Assembly: GCA_964058805.1 (NCBI GenBank)
Contig: CAXKVV010000114.1
Span: 1-64,000 of the forward strand
DNA: 64,000 nucleotides
Reading direction: 5' to 3'
From: Schoenoplectus triqueter
Lineage: Eukaryota > Streptophyta > Magnoliopsida > Poales > Cyperaceae
In this document: in pieces, positions 1 to 12,198 of the stretch
How positions within the stretch are numbered: position 1 is the first letter of the stretch
How the letters are laid out: each line of letters opens with the position of its first letter
The notes under the pieces: generated by a model
Database searches by the model: none
What the model was told of the DNA's origin: nothing
Seen by the model: the letters and a program-made list of their open reading frames with translations, nothing else
Made by a program: the position numbers and the translations under genes

Positions 1-2554
1 ATCATCTAAAAATAAAAAAAAAAACGGCATTAGCATGACATATTGACATTTACATGAGCCCTTTTTTGAAAAAAAAAAAAGTTAGATACATGGGTTCTCT
101 CTCGCACAAAAAGGTTGAGCAACGCTAACCTGGACCTGGGTCTAACTGTTAATCTTTTTACATATTTATAATGGTTGCCTAATTTATTTCAATTTGTCAG
201 TACGCTGTACTGGTTTGTTCTATTTTGCTTTACGATTTTACGTGACACCGCCCTCGGGAGTGTCGATTTTGTCTTGTCCGACCTCATTTTGTATTTTTGC
301 AGTAATTATAAATGTAACAGCTAAACTATGGGAACCAAACATTCTTTAATTTACATGATAAACTGATCAAACGATATTGATTTTTCATTGTATTTTACAC
401 AATTCATAACTTGTACCGGTATATACGTCTATATTGACACTGTATATGTTATATTATTTTCTTCACAATCACGATAATTTAATTGAATGATATTCTGAAA
501 AGTGAGAGTAAACATATAAAAAATAAAATGGATCTAGGGGCAGATGGTGATTCTTATATAAAAAAATTGTAAACATATTTTCATTATTATTAAGATGAGG
601 TAAGATTTAATGTCTCGAGTTTTTGGTGATAGAAGATAATCCCATAAATTCATTTTTATTTATATTTCAAAAATTATATCCAAATGCCAACCTTCTACTT
701 CATTCACATTCATGAATATGTATACATACAAATATTCATAACTGCAGTTCATTTTGTGCTAGATAAATATAATCCTCACTTTTTCTAGAACCATTAAAAA
801 AATTTCATTATAATTTACTTTTATTCTTTTTCCTCAAAAAAAAAATATCTTTTGTCATTATGTGTAATTTTCTAGTGCTAATGAAAGAATTCCTACGGGC
901 TATTAATTAAAAAAAAAATCAATCATGTACCCAAATAATAGTGAGCACCTTTGAAGGAGTGTGCATCCTCTGACGCGCAACAGAGTTTGCAGCGCGTCTT
1001 ACCACGCAGAGGCCATTCAGGGAGAGTTTTGCGATTGGTGAAGGCACGGATCTCGAAGCATGTGAAGGGCTGAATTTCTGCGTTGCAACGTTGCCACGCG
1101 TCCCAGGACGCCGATTCCCTTTGAAGGCAGGAGCCAGGAGGGTTGCTATTCTTTTTCTTTCATCTCTGTATGATTATACAATTGAACTTTGTGTTGTTTT
1201 TGCATTAGCAACCTTTTGTGCTGATGCGCAGGTAGTCATATTTTAATTAATAATCAGGCCATTCATCTCCGTTTGTGCGGGTCTGATGATCTGATCTGAT
1301 CTGATCACGCCAAATGCATTTATTACATCATTAGGCCTACAAATGCACCATTGTTTATGATTCTATGTTTTTAAAGAAGCTGCTTCATAAGTTTTGATCA
1401 TTGGTACTTATATTTTTTAGAGCTTTTCATGAGATCATATAAATATCTCAAAAAAACTTGTTGAATTCAAAATATATTATAAAATAATAAAAGAAAAGAA
1501 AATATTAAGTACAATAATAATTCATTTTTAGTTATAAAATGATAAAATAACTTTGTTTGTCTATACCGTTATACATTGAATATTTATGTTGTATAGACTT
1601 TTAATTTATGATTTTTTTAAATAATTAGAGGAACCTAATTAAATATAAATAATATATATTTGTTGCGTCATTTTTAGTCAAATTTTACATAACTTATTTT
1701 TTGATATTATCATAAAATAATTGTATAAATAATTTAAATTAATAAATATTTGTTGTATGTAAATATGAAAAGTTTGAAACACCATGTGGTTAGTAATTAG
1801 TTTTTGCTAATTTTAAAATTAATTTTGAAAATTAAAATGTAAGAATAAAATCAGTATGAATTTTAGTTATTTATTGAAATGCATATACAAAATATATTAT
1901 ATAAATAAAAATAGATAATGAGACTAAAAATATATTATATATTGTGAATGTTATTTAATTGGCTCTTTATATTTTTGTAAATAAAAATTATATAAAACAT
2001 AATATTCAATTTATAATGTTATAAATATACAAGTATATTTTTATCATTTTACAACTACAAATGAATTATTATATAGTTAATTAAGTGTTGGGTGAAAATT
2101 TATCATAAATTTGAGAGTTTGAATGGGTGTTTGTCAAAATTAAAAGTTCAGGCGCCAATTTATCATAAGTGAAAAAATTAGAGGTGAGTGAAGGTATTAC
2201 CTCTATAAAATTTAATATTTTTATATAGAAATTAATCACCATTGAAGATTAAGTTATTTTATTATAATAAAAAATATTATTTTTCAGGTGGAAGTCGAAA
2301 CAAAATCTCAACGAGGGAAAAACACTTCCAAAGTTCCACCCGAAGAAAAGTCTTTTAACTCAAAATTTAGTTGAAAATCTCTTTCAATCATTGATTTGTA
2401 TTGAGATTCGTTATAATCATTATATAAAATTAGAAAAGTTAAAAATATGCTGTGAAAAAATTTTGGACTAAATTTTGAGTTCAACTCCCCGCTTAAACCC
2501 GAGGAAGAAACAAATTGGAACGGTTAATAAGTGCAGTTGATAAAGACCAAACAT
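1..2554. other. AT-rich intergenic DNA with one GC-richer island
   Basis: No coding region is supported here. Most of the stretch is A/T runs and short poly-A tracts. Positions about 955-1145 are much richer in G+C than the flanks, with several CGCG-type words, and do not hold a long open frame. A short GATCT-type tandem lies at about 1283-1308. I see no gene, tRNA or complete transposon. Confidence 0.6.
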
Positions 2555-2555
2555 T

Positions 2556-2932
2556 CAGATTTTAGTAATAATAATTATTAAATTAATATTATTAAAAATA
2601 AGAGTGAGAAATATAAAATTTCAAATATACGAATGGCAGTGCGCCACTGTTAGTGGCGTGTTTCATTATTTTTAGGAAACGCGCCACTGCCAGTGGGGCG
2701 TTTCGTCCAAATCCCGCGCAAGTGACTGCACATTTTGTATATATAATAAGTAAACGCGTCACTGGCGCCAGTGGCGCGTTTCGTAAAAATAATGAAACGC
2801 ACCACTGACAGTGACGCGTTTCAAACGCGCAGTGACAGTGGCGCGTTGCCATTCGTATATTTGAAATTTTATGTTTCTCACTCTTATTTTAAATAAAATT
2901 AATTTACTAAAACTTATTATTACTAAAAACTG
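2556..2932. mobile_element. Foldback MULE-type element with CACTGNCAGTG palindromes (copy F1)
   Basis: The outer arms are inverted copies: the left begins CAGATTTTAGTAAT and the right ends ATTACTAAAAACTG, continuing inward through AAAATAAGAGTGAGAAA and its complement. The middle holds several copies of a module in which GCGCCACTG meets CAGTGGCGCG, each itself a palindrome flanked by AAACGCG/CGCGTTT. The same arms and modules occur at 50875-51206, 59435-59764 and 60651-61080. No matching 9-bp duplication was found around this copy, so its exact ends are less sure than those of the 60651 copy. Confidence 0.75.
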
Positions 2933-3359
2933 ATCAATAGAACAGACGTGTCAACGAACCACCCAACGTCCAACGCAATATAATCCCCTGTCAGATCCAC
3001 ATGACCACAACGACCTCATCAAATCTAAGCAGATTTAAATCCGAATGCGTTTGACTCGCCCGATAGCCCATTAAACTGCCACTCTCCATCAACTGTTAAC
3101 AACGGTACCACACGAACTAGAGTTACAACGAGGACCATGCCGCACAGGGTGACCTGGTTCTTTCTGGCCCTACTGTCACTGTATTAATTTTGGACTTTAT
3201 CTAGTACACCGGGAGCGTTCAATATTTGAACTCTCTGACTAAATCAACGTTCCCAAATTCAAATTTCTATTCCGAACTTCTGTTGTTCATCTTCTTTCTT
3301 CTTCCACTCTCCATCTCTCAAATCCGATTCGTCACTCGCAATCTCTCAAGCGACGAAAG
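2933..3359 (+). promoter_or_regulatory. Upstream region and 5' leader of the coiled-coil gene
   Basis: This less AT-rich stretch lies directly before the ATG at 3360. The last 120 bases are pyrimidine-rich (TCTTTCTTCTTCC, CTCTCAAATCC), as is common in plant 5' leaders. I could not fix a TATA box. The assignment rests mainly on position and composition. Confidence 0.45.
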
Positions 3360-6300
3360 ATGGACGACGAAGCGGGGCAACTGATCCTTTCTCCTCAGCC
3401 ATCGGATAGGAAGCAATTGCTGAAATTGCTGCATCCACTCAAACTGGCTCTCGAATCCGAGCATTCAAAGACCGAGAAGTTAATAGTGGAGCGGGAGTAC
3501 CTTCTTCAGTTACTCGAGCTCCGAAACGAGCAATGGGGCCGCCATGCCAGTTTGCTTGAGTCGCGAATTGAACAAGTTAGTTTTTTCCACTTTTGATTTT
3601 GTTTTTTTTTTCACTTTTCTTTATTTGTTGACAAGTGGAGATATGGAGATCTGAATGCCGATTATCGGTTTACCTGCGGTGTATTATGGTAGGTTCAAGT
3701 TTTATCTTCAATGAATCACTGCATTAAATATAAGCTCCTCAAAACCCTAACCCTAGCTTGATAAGTGCTTGTTATGATGGTGGATATTTGGAATTAGCCT
3801 TTGTCAATTTAAAAATCCTCATTATGTACGTTCAATGCTGATTTCAGCATTTTGGAAATTCTGACCTTGGATTTTGGAAGTTTTATCCTCTCTCAAATTT
3901 GGTTAATAGTGCCACATCTGCATTCACTTATATCCATGGGTTGGCTCTTATGAGTTGTGAAAATTTCTCTTTCAGGCCCAAGCCCAATTGTCTTTATTAT
4001 CTGGTCCTTTTTGTGTTGCCATCATTTCAAAGCATTCTTTTTCAGGTTTTGAACAATAAAGCTTTTAGGTGAGGTCGCATTTAGATTATAGTCTACTTTG
4101 ATTTCAGGTCATATTTAAGTTTGGTGCTTGTTTTAGGTCGGGTATTATGTGCATAGTGTGGACTATAAGTCTAAGACACAAACTTTCCCTTATATGGTTA
4201 CTTTTTTTGTAACTTCAATTTTATTTTGCTTGCTTTTTGTTTGTTGTTGTTGTTGATGTGACAGATGAAAGAACAGGAGGTGGAAATGCAGAAGTACAAT
4301 TCCACAAAGCTTGAGTTTTTGGTAGATACTAAAGAAAGAAAAGCCTCGTCTTACAAGGAGTATGCTGGTATGTATCTTCCCCGTGTTTTCAGTTTTTAGC
4401 TAATGGGTTTTCTTTTAGTGAGCTATAGTTTCTCAAATTCCACCTCCAATATAAGACAATAACACATTGAAGTTAGCTTGTGGTCTTTAAGCTTTGTATT
4501 GGAAGTTCTCTTTTTAACTTACTCATGCTGGTTAGTATTTACTATTGTCATGCTGGTTAGTATTTACTATTGGTATACAATGTTTTTGGAAATTACTGAT
4601 GTTCTTTGGGCATCAGTGGATGTGGAAAACTTATTGTCATATTCGTTCAGATCAGATTTGGTGAAATTCCAGGTTTGGAAAACTTATTGTCATATTCATT
4701 CATGTTCAGAACATTTTGGTTGGATCTTTATGGTCAGGTGCTCATTTTGGGTCCATTTGGTCAGCTATCCAGTCTGGGACAATATTCTGACAAACTTGAT
4801 TTATAACTGCAGTGTTTCTGTGTTTGGTTCATTTTATTATTTATTGTGTTTAGTTTGGTTCTGTTGTTAGGTGGTTCAGGTTCTGTTACGGGTCAGTCAG
4901 GTTTCAGCTTGCTTGTGATTGTGTCTAATCAAATCCTAATAGCTCAAGATTTGTAATTTGGGTCCTAATATATTTCCTATAGCTCATGATGGAGGTTGAA
5001 TGGGTTCAAAATCAAATGACATCAGTTTAGAATAATTTTGTTGTTGGATTGGCTCTTTTGTTGTATCAGATTTTGTGTGAGTTGTGGCATTGATTTGTTA
5101 GTATGACAGTGTTTGTATGATGCAGAATTAGCAGAAAAAGATTTGGAAGATGCTCATACATGCATAGCAGCCCTTGTTGCTGAGATGAAGGCTCTAAAGG
5201 TAATTCTAGAGTTATGTTTTGGACTAATGGAAATCTTTTCCATACTACAACCACAAAGTCTTTAACCCCAAATAAATTGGGGTGGACTAAAAATGAAATC
5301 CAATCCGAAAGTATAGAGATCATAGATCTCAAATGAAAGAAGAAAATAATGAAAATGATGATGATAATGATAATGAACATAACTAGACGTATTAATGATA
5401 CCTTTTTACTCATTTACCCGATTTGTACCGTATTTGATAAGATGAGTATGGGTAAATTTTTTTTTCGTTAACTTATTTGATATGGGTAAGAGTAAGAATT
5501 TTATTTCGTTAAATAAATGAGTAAGGGTATGGGTAAAGGTCATTTCGTACTCATTTGCCCTATAGGGTAAATTATTAAGAAAATAACTTATATTATTTTC
5601 AATATAATTATCTCGTGTAATAATTTTTTTATTTTGGTAAATAAAATAAAAAATAGAGAATTTGTAAGAACACTTCGAAGTTGCGCGATAATGGCTAGTA
5701 GTTTCAAACTCGGTCCAGGTCATTAGCGCACAATTTCAGGGTATTCTTATCAATTAGCTATTTTTTTATTTTATTTATCAACATTAAAAAAATTTGTATG
5801 TTAGTTGCTCGGATTTTTATGAGTTAATTACTATGAATTATAATTATTATCTTTTTCAAGATTAACCATCTTATAAATTATAATGTTTGAATAATATTTA
5901 GTAGCGTACTTCTTAAATGATTGAATGAGATAATATTATATTTATTTTAGACAAGATTTATTTTTACTTTTAAAATTGATTGTATATTTATATTTTTATT
6001 TCATACTAGTAAAATAGAGATGTATTTGTACGAACGGAATGAGTTCATATGTTTTTTTATAAATGATAATAAATTAACTAATACATTAGTATTATTCGTT
6101 AGCATCCATTACCGTTTTGTTAACCATTTATTTTAACGGATAAGGGTAAGTCTAATTTTAATGGGTAAGGGTAAGGTATGGGTAAATCTAATTTTAATGG
6201 GTAGGGTATGGGTAATAATAATTTAAAATGGGTATGATAATGAAAATATCTCCACCCGATCCGTACTGTATCCATTAAAACCCCTATAGATAAGATCAAA

Positions 6301-7447
6301 AACAGATATAAGTGAAAAAAAATTACTGTAAATAACTGAGGAAGAGAAATTCAGTCAGTACTTGCTACAAGTATGCATTGTAGAGATTAGATAAATGCAT
6401 GTTGGGCCGGTTTCTTAAGATGCTACACCCTTGAAATGCAATTTTTACCTTATGCTAACAATTTATTTGTTCAACAAAATTTACAGAGCAAACTGAATAA
6501 TGCAGAACCGTTACGATCAATTGGTGCATACGACAATACTGAACAAAAAGACCTAAAATTGGAAATTAGAAAACTAAAGCATGGGTACAGAACCCTAAAA
6601 TCAGAAAAAGAAGCCCAACTCTCACAAAAAGAAAACCAAATTGAAGCCCTTGTTGCTGAAAAGGACTTTGTCTGGAATCAATTCAAGGTTATGGAATCTG
6701 AGTATGTAGCTGCTATTAAATCAAAGAACAGCGAACTGGACATGTCCAATGAGTCAATCAAGATGCTTAAAAAGAATATAGAAGAAATGGAGGCATCCCT
6801 TTTGGAGAAGGAGAGCATAATCTCTAAGATGAAAGATGAAATGGCAGCCTCCATATCTGAGAAGGATGTCACAATCTCTCAGTTGGGACAAAAAATTCAG
6901 GCCTCTATTTCAAAGAAGGATGACAAGATCTCTCACTTGAATGAAGAGATTGAGAAGTTAAGAAAGATGATGAAAGAAAAGGATGAGATGATTTCAGGCC
7001 TGCATGCTGATGTGGCAAAGTTTGCTGCTCGTGCAGGTCCCTTATGCAAGCCAGTGGATAGTGGAACAAGTAGGACACTCAGGACTGGTGTGAAAAGAGC
7101 ACGCCAATCAGTATCATGGGCCCTACCATCAGCTAGTCAGAGTGTCAGTGTAAGTTCTAGTTCTGTTAAATGTAGGTCAATTTTTAATGAAAATGACGAT
7201 GCTCGAGATTTAAAAGTTCACATTGCCCGAGTATGTTTAGCCTAACTGAACTTAATATGCATAATGCATTGTTTTATTCTATTCTTATTTTCTTCAGGGG
7301 CATCGTCAACATTCAAATAGGTCGCAAGGAAGTGCTTCTGCTTCGACTGCAGAAACACCAAGGTTATTTTCAGCAAGTTTCAAGGTCCCAAAATTGAAGA
7401 AAACACCAACCAAGTTTGGGACCACAGTGAATGTTCTTCCTAGATAA
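3360..7447 (+). CDS. Coiled-coil protein, 428 residues, five exons, function not recognised
   Basis: Exons 3360-3575, 4265-4367, 5126-5199, 6487-7230 and 7298-7447 join with GT-AG introns and keep one frame, giving 428 residues. The product is rich in E, K, L and S and is mostly predicted coiled coil. Exon 1 starts MDDEAGQLILSPQPS and continues into charged helix. Exon 4 carries three tandem 18-residue repeats at about residues 234-287, each starting ASLLEK or ASIS(E/K)K. The last about 100 residues are Ser-rich, then basic, ending KTPTKFGTTVNVLPR. There is no signal peptide, membrane segment or catalytic motif. Intron 3 is long (1,287 bases) because it contains repeats. A structural or scaffold role is only an inference from the coiled coil. 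The ATG at 3360 is the first in the open frame and follows a leader-like stretch. Confidence 0.85.
5235..5310 (-). repeat. Probable 3' end of an RTE-type LINE, reverse orientation
   Basis: The words ACAACCACAAAGTC and CCCCAAATAAATTGGGGT resemble the reverse complement of the conserved 3' tail of plant RTE retrotransposons (CAACAACAA ... GGGGT). A second, clearer copy is at about 30880-30945. It is truncated and lies inside intron 3 of the coiled-coil gene. The family assignment is from memory of the consensus. Confidence 0.45.
5395..6295. repeat. Degenerate transposon-like insert in intron 3, GGGTAAGGGTAAG words
   Basis: Both margins carry words of the type ATGGGTAAATTT and GGGTATGGGTAA, with ACCCGATTTGTACCG on the left and ACCCGATCCGTACTG on the right. 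The interior is AT-rich and has no long coding frame. It accounts for most of the unusual length of intron 3. The structure resembles the other ACCCGA/TCGGGT-bearing repeats of the window (12340, 17786, 23480), but I could not fix terminal repeats or a target duplication. Confidence 0.5.
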
Positions 7448-7862
7448 TTAGTGTTTTTTTAGTGGTGATGTATTATTAACATTGAGGGCTTTGGCATTGT
7501 TAGGATCTTGCCATTTATCTCTTTGGCTAGAGCGCCTTGGCTTTGTATTGTTATTTATTTGTTTTCTGATTTCTTAATTATATTTGTTAATGTGATTGTT
7601 TAATCCTTTTGTAACTTTTAAGTTCTTTCTTTTGAATGGATGTCTGAATTTGTGGGCAAATTGTTAGTTGCTTCTGCACTTTCCATCTACGTTTACGTAC
7701 AGACAGGAACAATAGTGGAAGGGAGGTGTATGAGAAGAAGAGCACTAGAATCACATATGTTGATGAATTGAATTTGCAAGCGCAAACTCTCATCATCGGT
7801 ACAAATTTACATCCAACTTAAATGATAAGTAATTGATAGACATACCATGACAATACCCAACA
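7448..7862. other. Intergenic spacer between convergent coiled-coil gene and ankyrin remnant
   Basis: The spacer follows the TAA of the coiled-coil gene and reaches the presumed stop of the ankyrin remnant. It is T-rich just after the stop, as expected for a plant 3' UTR. I see no other gene. Confidence 0.5.
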
Positions 7863-8699
7863 CTATAACACTATTCCTGCATTAAGATCAGGTATATATG
7901 CTCCACAAACAGTGAAGAATCCTGCAGAGGATACCGAAGCAATGAGAACCGCAACGGTCGAACTGGTTTTGGCTTTTTTTTTTCAAAATTTTCAGATTCC
8001 TTCTCTATCTTCTCTGCACTCCGTGCCAGCTTATATTCGTTTACGAAGTGGTCCCTTCTCATTATACCTCCACGAGATCTTATCACCATTAAAGTTCGGC
8101 AAATGATAGACTCTCGACTCTGCAAGAAGTTTTCAATGTAAATTGTACAATGAGAGACAAAATCTCTTTAAATTAACTAAAATTTAATACACGTTCTGTC
8201 TAAAGTCATTAGAATCACAACTCTGATTTGAAGTTTTAATTTTAGCAATATTTTTCAAATAAATATATCATAAGAATTTGGTTACCATAAAATTGAATTT
8301 ACTATATAGGATTACTCATATAGTTTTATTATGGAGATTCACCTGCAGACTAAATAATGGCTTCGTGCTTTGAATTATTGCAAGATCAAAATGTGTTAGA
8401 CCTTTCTTGCTTGGTATGCCCAAATCCAGCTTTTTGTTTTCTAGAAGAAAGGCAAAAATAAATAGGTTCATTTCTTTTATGGCCAAATGCATCGGTGTAC
8501 TTCCTTCATCATCTTTGACATTTAGTGTCCTATCACACACGACAAAAACATTTCTATCTTTCACTGCAATATGATGGAAGTTCCTATCTGTTTAGGACTC
8601 TTTTTTACAATAATCAATTATCATTAATATAATGGATAGTAATACAAAATAATCAATATTATGTTTACCAACAGTCTAAATATAGAGATAATGAAAACT

Positions 8700-9470
8700 T
8701 TATAGTTGATATATCCAACTATTATTAATAATTCATTCTTATGTTCATATTAATAGTTTTTTTATCTTATTAATCATTTTTTTATAATGAAATATTTTAT
8801 ATAATGGTTGAATACACTCCCGTATAATCAACCGAGCAAAACTTAAACAACTACCCATACTTATTGGTGATTTTTTATGTGTCATATACCAGACAAACTC
8901 ACTTAGCATTTTTTTTCATCATATGGTGGGTTCTACTAACATCTGAGTTTATTATACTTTGGACGAAACAAACGGTTTGCATGTTCTTATGGTTCCTCAT
9001 TTTTGATCAAGTGTTTATCAATATGTTTTTTAAAGCTACTTAGATCGTTTGACTTAATATACCGATAAGAAACCGTACAATTTTTAACATTGTGCTTCAG
9101 CTGATTAAGCCACCGCTTCCTTACTCATTTCATAAAAACGCCACCAAGGAGCGTCATAGTTTGGGACAGCTGGTATTTTCCTCTTTTTCGTAGGTTAAGT
9201 TTCGAGTTTCCACCATAAAAGAGGGTGGTGTCAGAACAAGTAATGAAGGTTCTTCGATTATTTTATGTTGAGTAAATATTTTTTGTTGAGGTTGAGGCTG
9301 ATAGTTAAGATCTTGTGATAGGTATGTTCCTTAAGGGTGGAGTGAGATGTTATCATGTCGACGATAGACTGATTCGAAAGTATTTATATTCAGATTTGGA
9401 TAATAATTTTCACCAAATCACACTGAACTGATGAAGAAAAATGTCAACGAGGGGATTTATCATTTCTATA
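8700..9470. other. AT-rich DNA within the ankyrin remnant, no exon seen
   Basis: This lies between the second ankyrin piece and the minisatellite. I looked for ankyrin repeats on the minus strand and saw none. A few less AT-rich words around 9090-9260 show no supported coding frame. Confidence 0.4.
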
Positions 9471-9544
9471 TAAAAAAAGAATATAAAAAAGAATCAGATT
9501 TGATGAACAAAAGAAAATAAAAAAGAAATATAAATAAATAAAAA

Positions 9545-10090
9545 ATATTTAACATTCTAATATTCTAATAATAGAAGTAAATATAAATGAATTAAAACTA
9601 CAAATAAAATAAAACTATAAATAAACAAAAATTAAAATTCACATAATATAAATAAAATAAAATTATAATTAAATAAAAAATAAATTTAACATAATATAAA
9701 TTAATTAAAAAAATAAATAAAATAAAATTTTAAATAAATGATAAATAATTTAACATTCTAATATTCTAATAATAAAATTAAATGTAAATGAACTAAAACT
9801 ATAAATTAATAAATAAACTAATTTAACATAATATAAATGAATTGAAACTATAAATAAAATAAAACTATAAATAAATTAAAAAAATTAACATAATATAAAT
9901 GGATTAAAACTATAAATAAAATAAAACAACAACTAAATAAAAAAATAAATTTAACATTCTAATGTCCTATCAATAAAAATAAATGTAAATGCATTAAAGC
10001 TTCAAATAAAAATAAATTTAATATTCTAATATTCTAATAATAAAATAAATTATAACTATAAATAAGAAATAAATTTAATCTTGTTTCTAC
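9545..10090. repeat. A-rich degenerate minisatellite, unit about 65 bp, about 8 copies
   Basis: The word AACATTCTAAT or AACATAATATA recurs at 9551, 9641, 9688, 9752, 9825, 9887, 9953 and 10020, so spacing is 47-90 bp and mostly 62-73. Each is followed by a run such as TAAATGAATTAAAACTATAAATAAA. The AACATTCTAA form occurs at 9551, 9752 and 9953, exactly 201 bp apart, which suggests a three-unit higher-order repeat. It sits in the gap of the ankyrin remnant. Confidence 0.7.
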
Positions 10091-10559
10091 ACAATAAAAA
10101 CTATAATTAATTAAAAGTAAAAAAACTAACATCCAATGCTCCAAATATTATCGAAATCAAAATATGATATTACGGGATGCGAGATATGACAAATCTGACA
10201 ACAACTACACTTCTTGTCTAATAAAAAATAAATAACAATATTAGAACATTTTTTATATTTTTTAATTAAAATAATATATTAGAACTATTTTTTTATACTT
10301 TCTAAATGAAATAATAAGATTAAAACTCCTAAGAGGCAGTTCAACTGTCTGCCCCTGCTCAGCACAGCACCACCCCAATTTGCAACACGGATTGCTACTT
10401 CTTCACCTGGTTGCACATATTGCACTTGTTGTAATTGCTGCTCTCCTTTGGATGTGAGAAGGTCCTCTAAGAGATTTATATCACCTTCTCTTGCCGCTTT
10501 GTATAGTCGGGGATCCATGGGAATTCTTTGGGACCTAATATCTGCTTGCATCTCTCTTC

Positions 10560-12190
10560 CCCTTCTCTCCAGGGTAGTGATTTCTCTCTTGTTTTACTCT
10601 ACTTTGCTTCAGCGGTTGTGCCTAATAACCAACCCCAACAGAAAAAATAATGGGTTTAACAACTTTTCTTTCTAATTTAATTTTACACTAGTTGTTTTAT
10701 AGTAGGAAAAAAGGGGGACCATGTTCTGGAGTAGCTTCTCTTTCTATGTGCTCATTAGTTTGGCAGGCACATGCTTTTCATTCCCTGAGATTTGAGACGC
10801 ATTGAAATTAAGGGCCACGCGATGATACTGTACTTGAGTGACCAATTAAAGCAGAGTAATTCAATTAGCAACAGTTAATTGAGATAACAGTTGCTAAAAG
10901 TGGATAATGGTATAACCAAAATTTTGTTAATATATTCCGCAATGGTTATTGCTAAGAACATTTTCTAAAGGAGAGTCAAAAGCTGTCAGAAATGTTTTTT
11001 AACTTTCTGAAATGGTTTCTAAATGGAACCAGTGCTAAAGGTCAAATCTCAGAAATGGTTCTTGCTGGAAACCGTTTCTGAAGGTTAACTTTTCTGGCCC
11101 TTTTGCAACTGATTTTCATTAAAAATCATTTCTGATTGTTATATTCAGCAACTTTTTTTTTAACTTATAACTGTTTTAAAGGTGTTATTAATTAGGGCTC
11201 AACTTCTTTCTTCTGCAGATTGACAGCGCCTCCTTCCTTGGATCCAGCTGTGACGCCTCTCCTTCTTCTCTCCAAATTTCTTCAGCAGTGCTACTTCTCA
11301 CTTGATTAAATCCTCAATCTCAACAGATAGATCTCAAGCAATCTCTCCTCGTTTTCTCTAAGCTCCTTCTTCTACCCATTAATTGAGGTTAATTTTTATT
11401 TCTTCTAGCTCCATGCTTTTAACAATAATCATTAGTTTACATTATTTGTATAAGATTGATTATATATATAGATAATTGATAGTATTGTTATATATATAAG
11501 ATTGTTAAATTCAGTTCGAAGAAATCTCGACTACTATCCATCCAAATTTTCTAGAATACACAATGAAATGACAAGCTAATCTCAATTGAAATTCAATGAA
11601 ATCCATATTAAATTACAAATCTTGATCAATGCACACTTTGCCAGCTAATTAAGCCTCCAGAAAGGTTTTAGATTGCTATACCGTCTTGCAAAATATTTTC
11701 GAGCGAATCTACTGTAAATACCAAAATTGATGGGCTAATTTTTATTTTTAAACTTCTGCAAGTACAGCAGAGAAAACATAATTTTTCTTTTTGAACTTCT
11801 ACAAGTACACAATATCAAACAAACAGAATGATGTTGCAGCTGATGTAGCAGGTAGCTGAGTTGGATGTTTGCTGAAGGAAACTCATTAGACGGTGAGAAA
11901 CTGATAAATTTGTCAAATTGTTATTGCCACTTGATTTCATTGATGTCACGTTTGGTGTATCAACTAAATTAGGACGAAGAACTGAATTTTGATTGCTACA
12001 TTCTTTGGAACTAAGTTTGTAAATATCATAAGAAGTACCTCTCATAAGAAAATTCCAATTAAATCACTAAGCCTCCCTATGGGCTTTTACTGACAAAATA
12101 TATTTTTTTGAGCAAAGACAGAATTAATAAACTTCTATATAGAAAGACCCAAACAAGAAATAAAAAAAGCAAAAAAAAAAAATCTAGGAT
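10560..12190. other. Intergenic DNA, possible CACTA-like subterminal repeats
   Basis: Positions about 10940-11130 repeat short words such as CAGAAATG, GAAATGGTT and ACCGTTTCTG in both directions, a pattern seen in the subterminal regions of CACTA elements, but I found no CACTA termini. Positions 11210-11390 are pyrimidine-rich like a 5' leader (TCTTTCTTCTGCAG, CTCCTTCTTCTC) without a convincing coding frame after them. The minus-strand frame at 11815-12045 (76 residues) matches nothing I know. Confidence 0.35.
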
Positions 12191-12198
12191 AAGGAGAT

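Larger units (their letters stand above)
7863..10551 (-). pseudogene. Ankyrin-repeat membrane protein (ACD6/ITN1-like), broken
   Basis: Three coding pieces lie in order on the minus strand. Piece 1 (10551 to about 10400) encodes MDPRLYKAAREGDINLLEDLL, the usual start of plant ankyrin membrane proteins, then loses recognisable ankyrin character. Piece 2 (about 8563-8342) encodes DEGSTPMHLAIKE and KKGLTHFDLAI, typical ankyrin repeats, and ends at a CAG|gtgaat donor. Piece 3 begins after a cttgcag acceptor at 8119 in the matching phase and encodes a basic linker. It then slips one frame at ten A residues (7974-7983 on the plus strand); beyond the slip the next frame reads TVAVLIASVSSAGFFTVCG, a PGG-type membrane segment, and stops at 7863. 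The middle ankyrin repeats are missing; a minisatellite lies in that gap. Family members usually act at the plasma membrane in stress signalling. This copy is probably dead, unless the slip is a sequencing error and further exons were missed. Confidence 0.6.

Noticed and set aside
2592..2852. Minus-strand frame of 86 residues, and similar frames at 59435-59788 and 60616-60894, sharing a RHCHC/HCQWC-like word
   Set aside because: The shared residues come from the GCCACTGNCAGTGGC palindromes of the MULE ends, which read similarly on both strands. There is no gene context.
4478..4870. Plus-strand frame of 130 residues in intron 2 of the coiled-coil gene
   Set aside because: It is rich in W, F, Y and C from T-rich intron sequence and lies between good splice sites.
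10940..11130. CACTA transposon
   Set aside because: Short repeated words resemble CACTA subterminal regions, but neither the CACTA terminus nor a transposase was found, so it is kept only as a remark in the intergenic entry.
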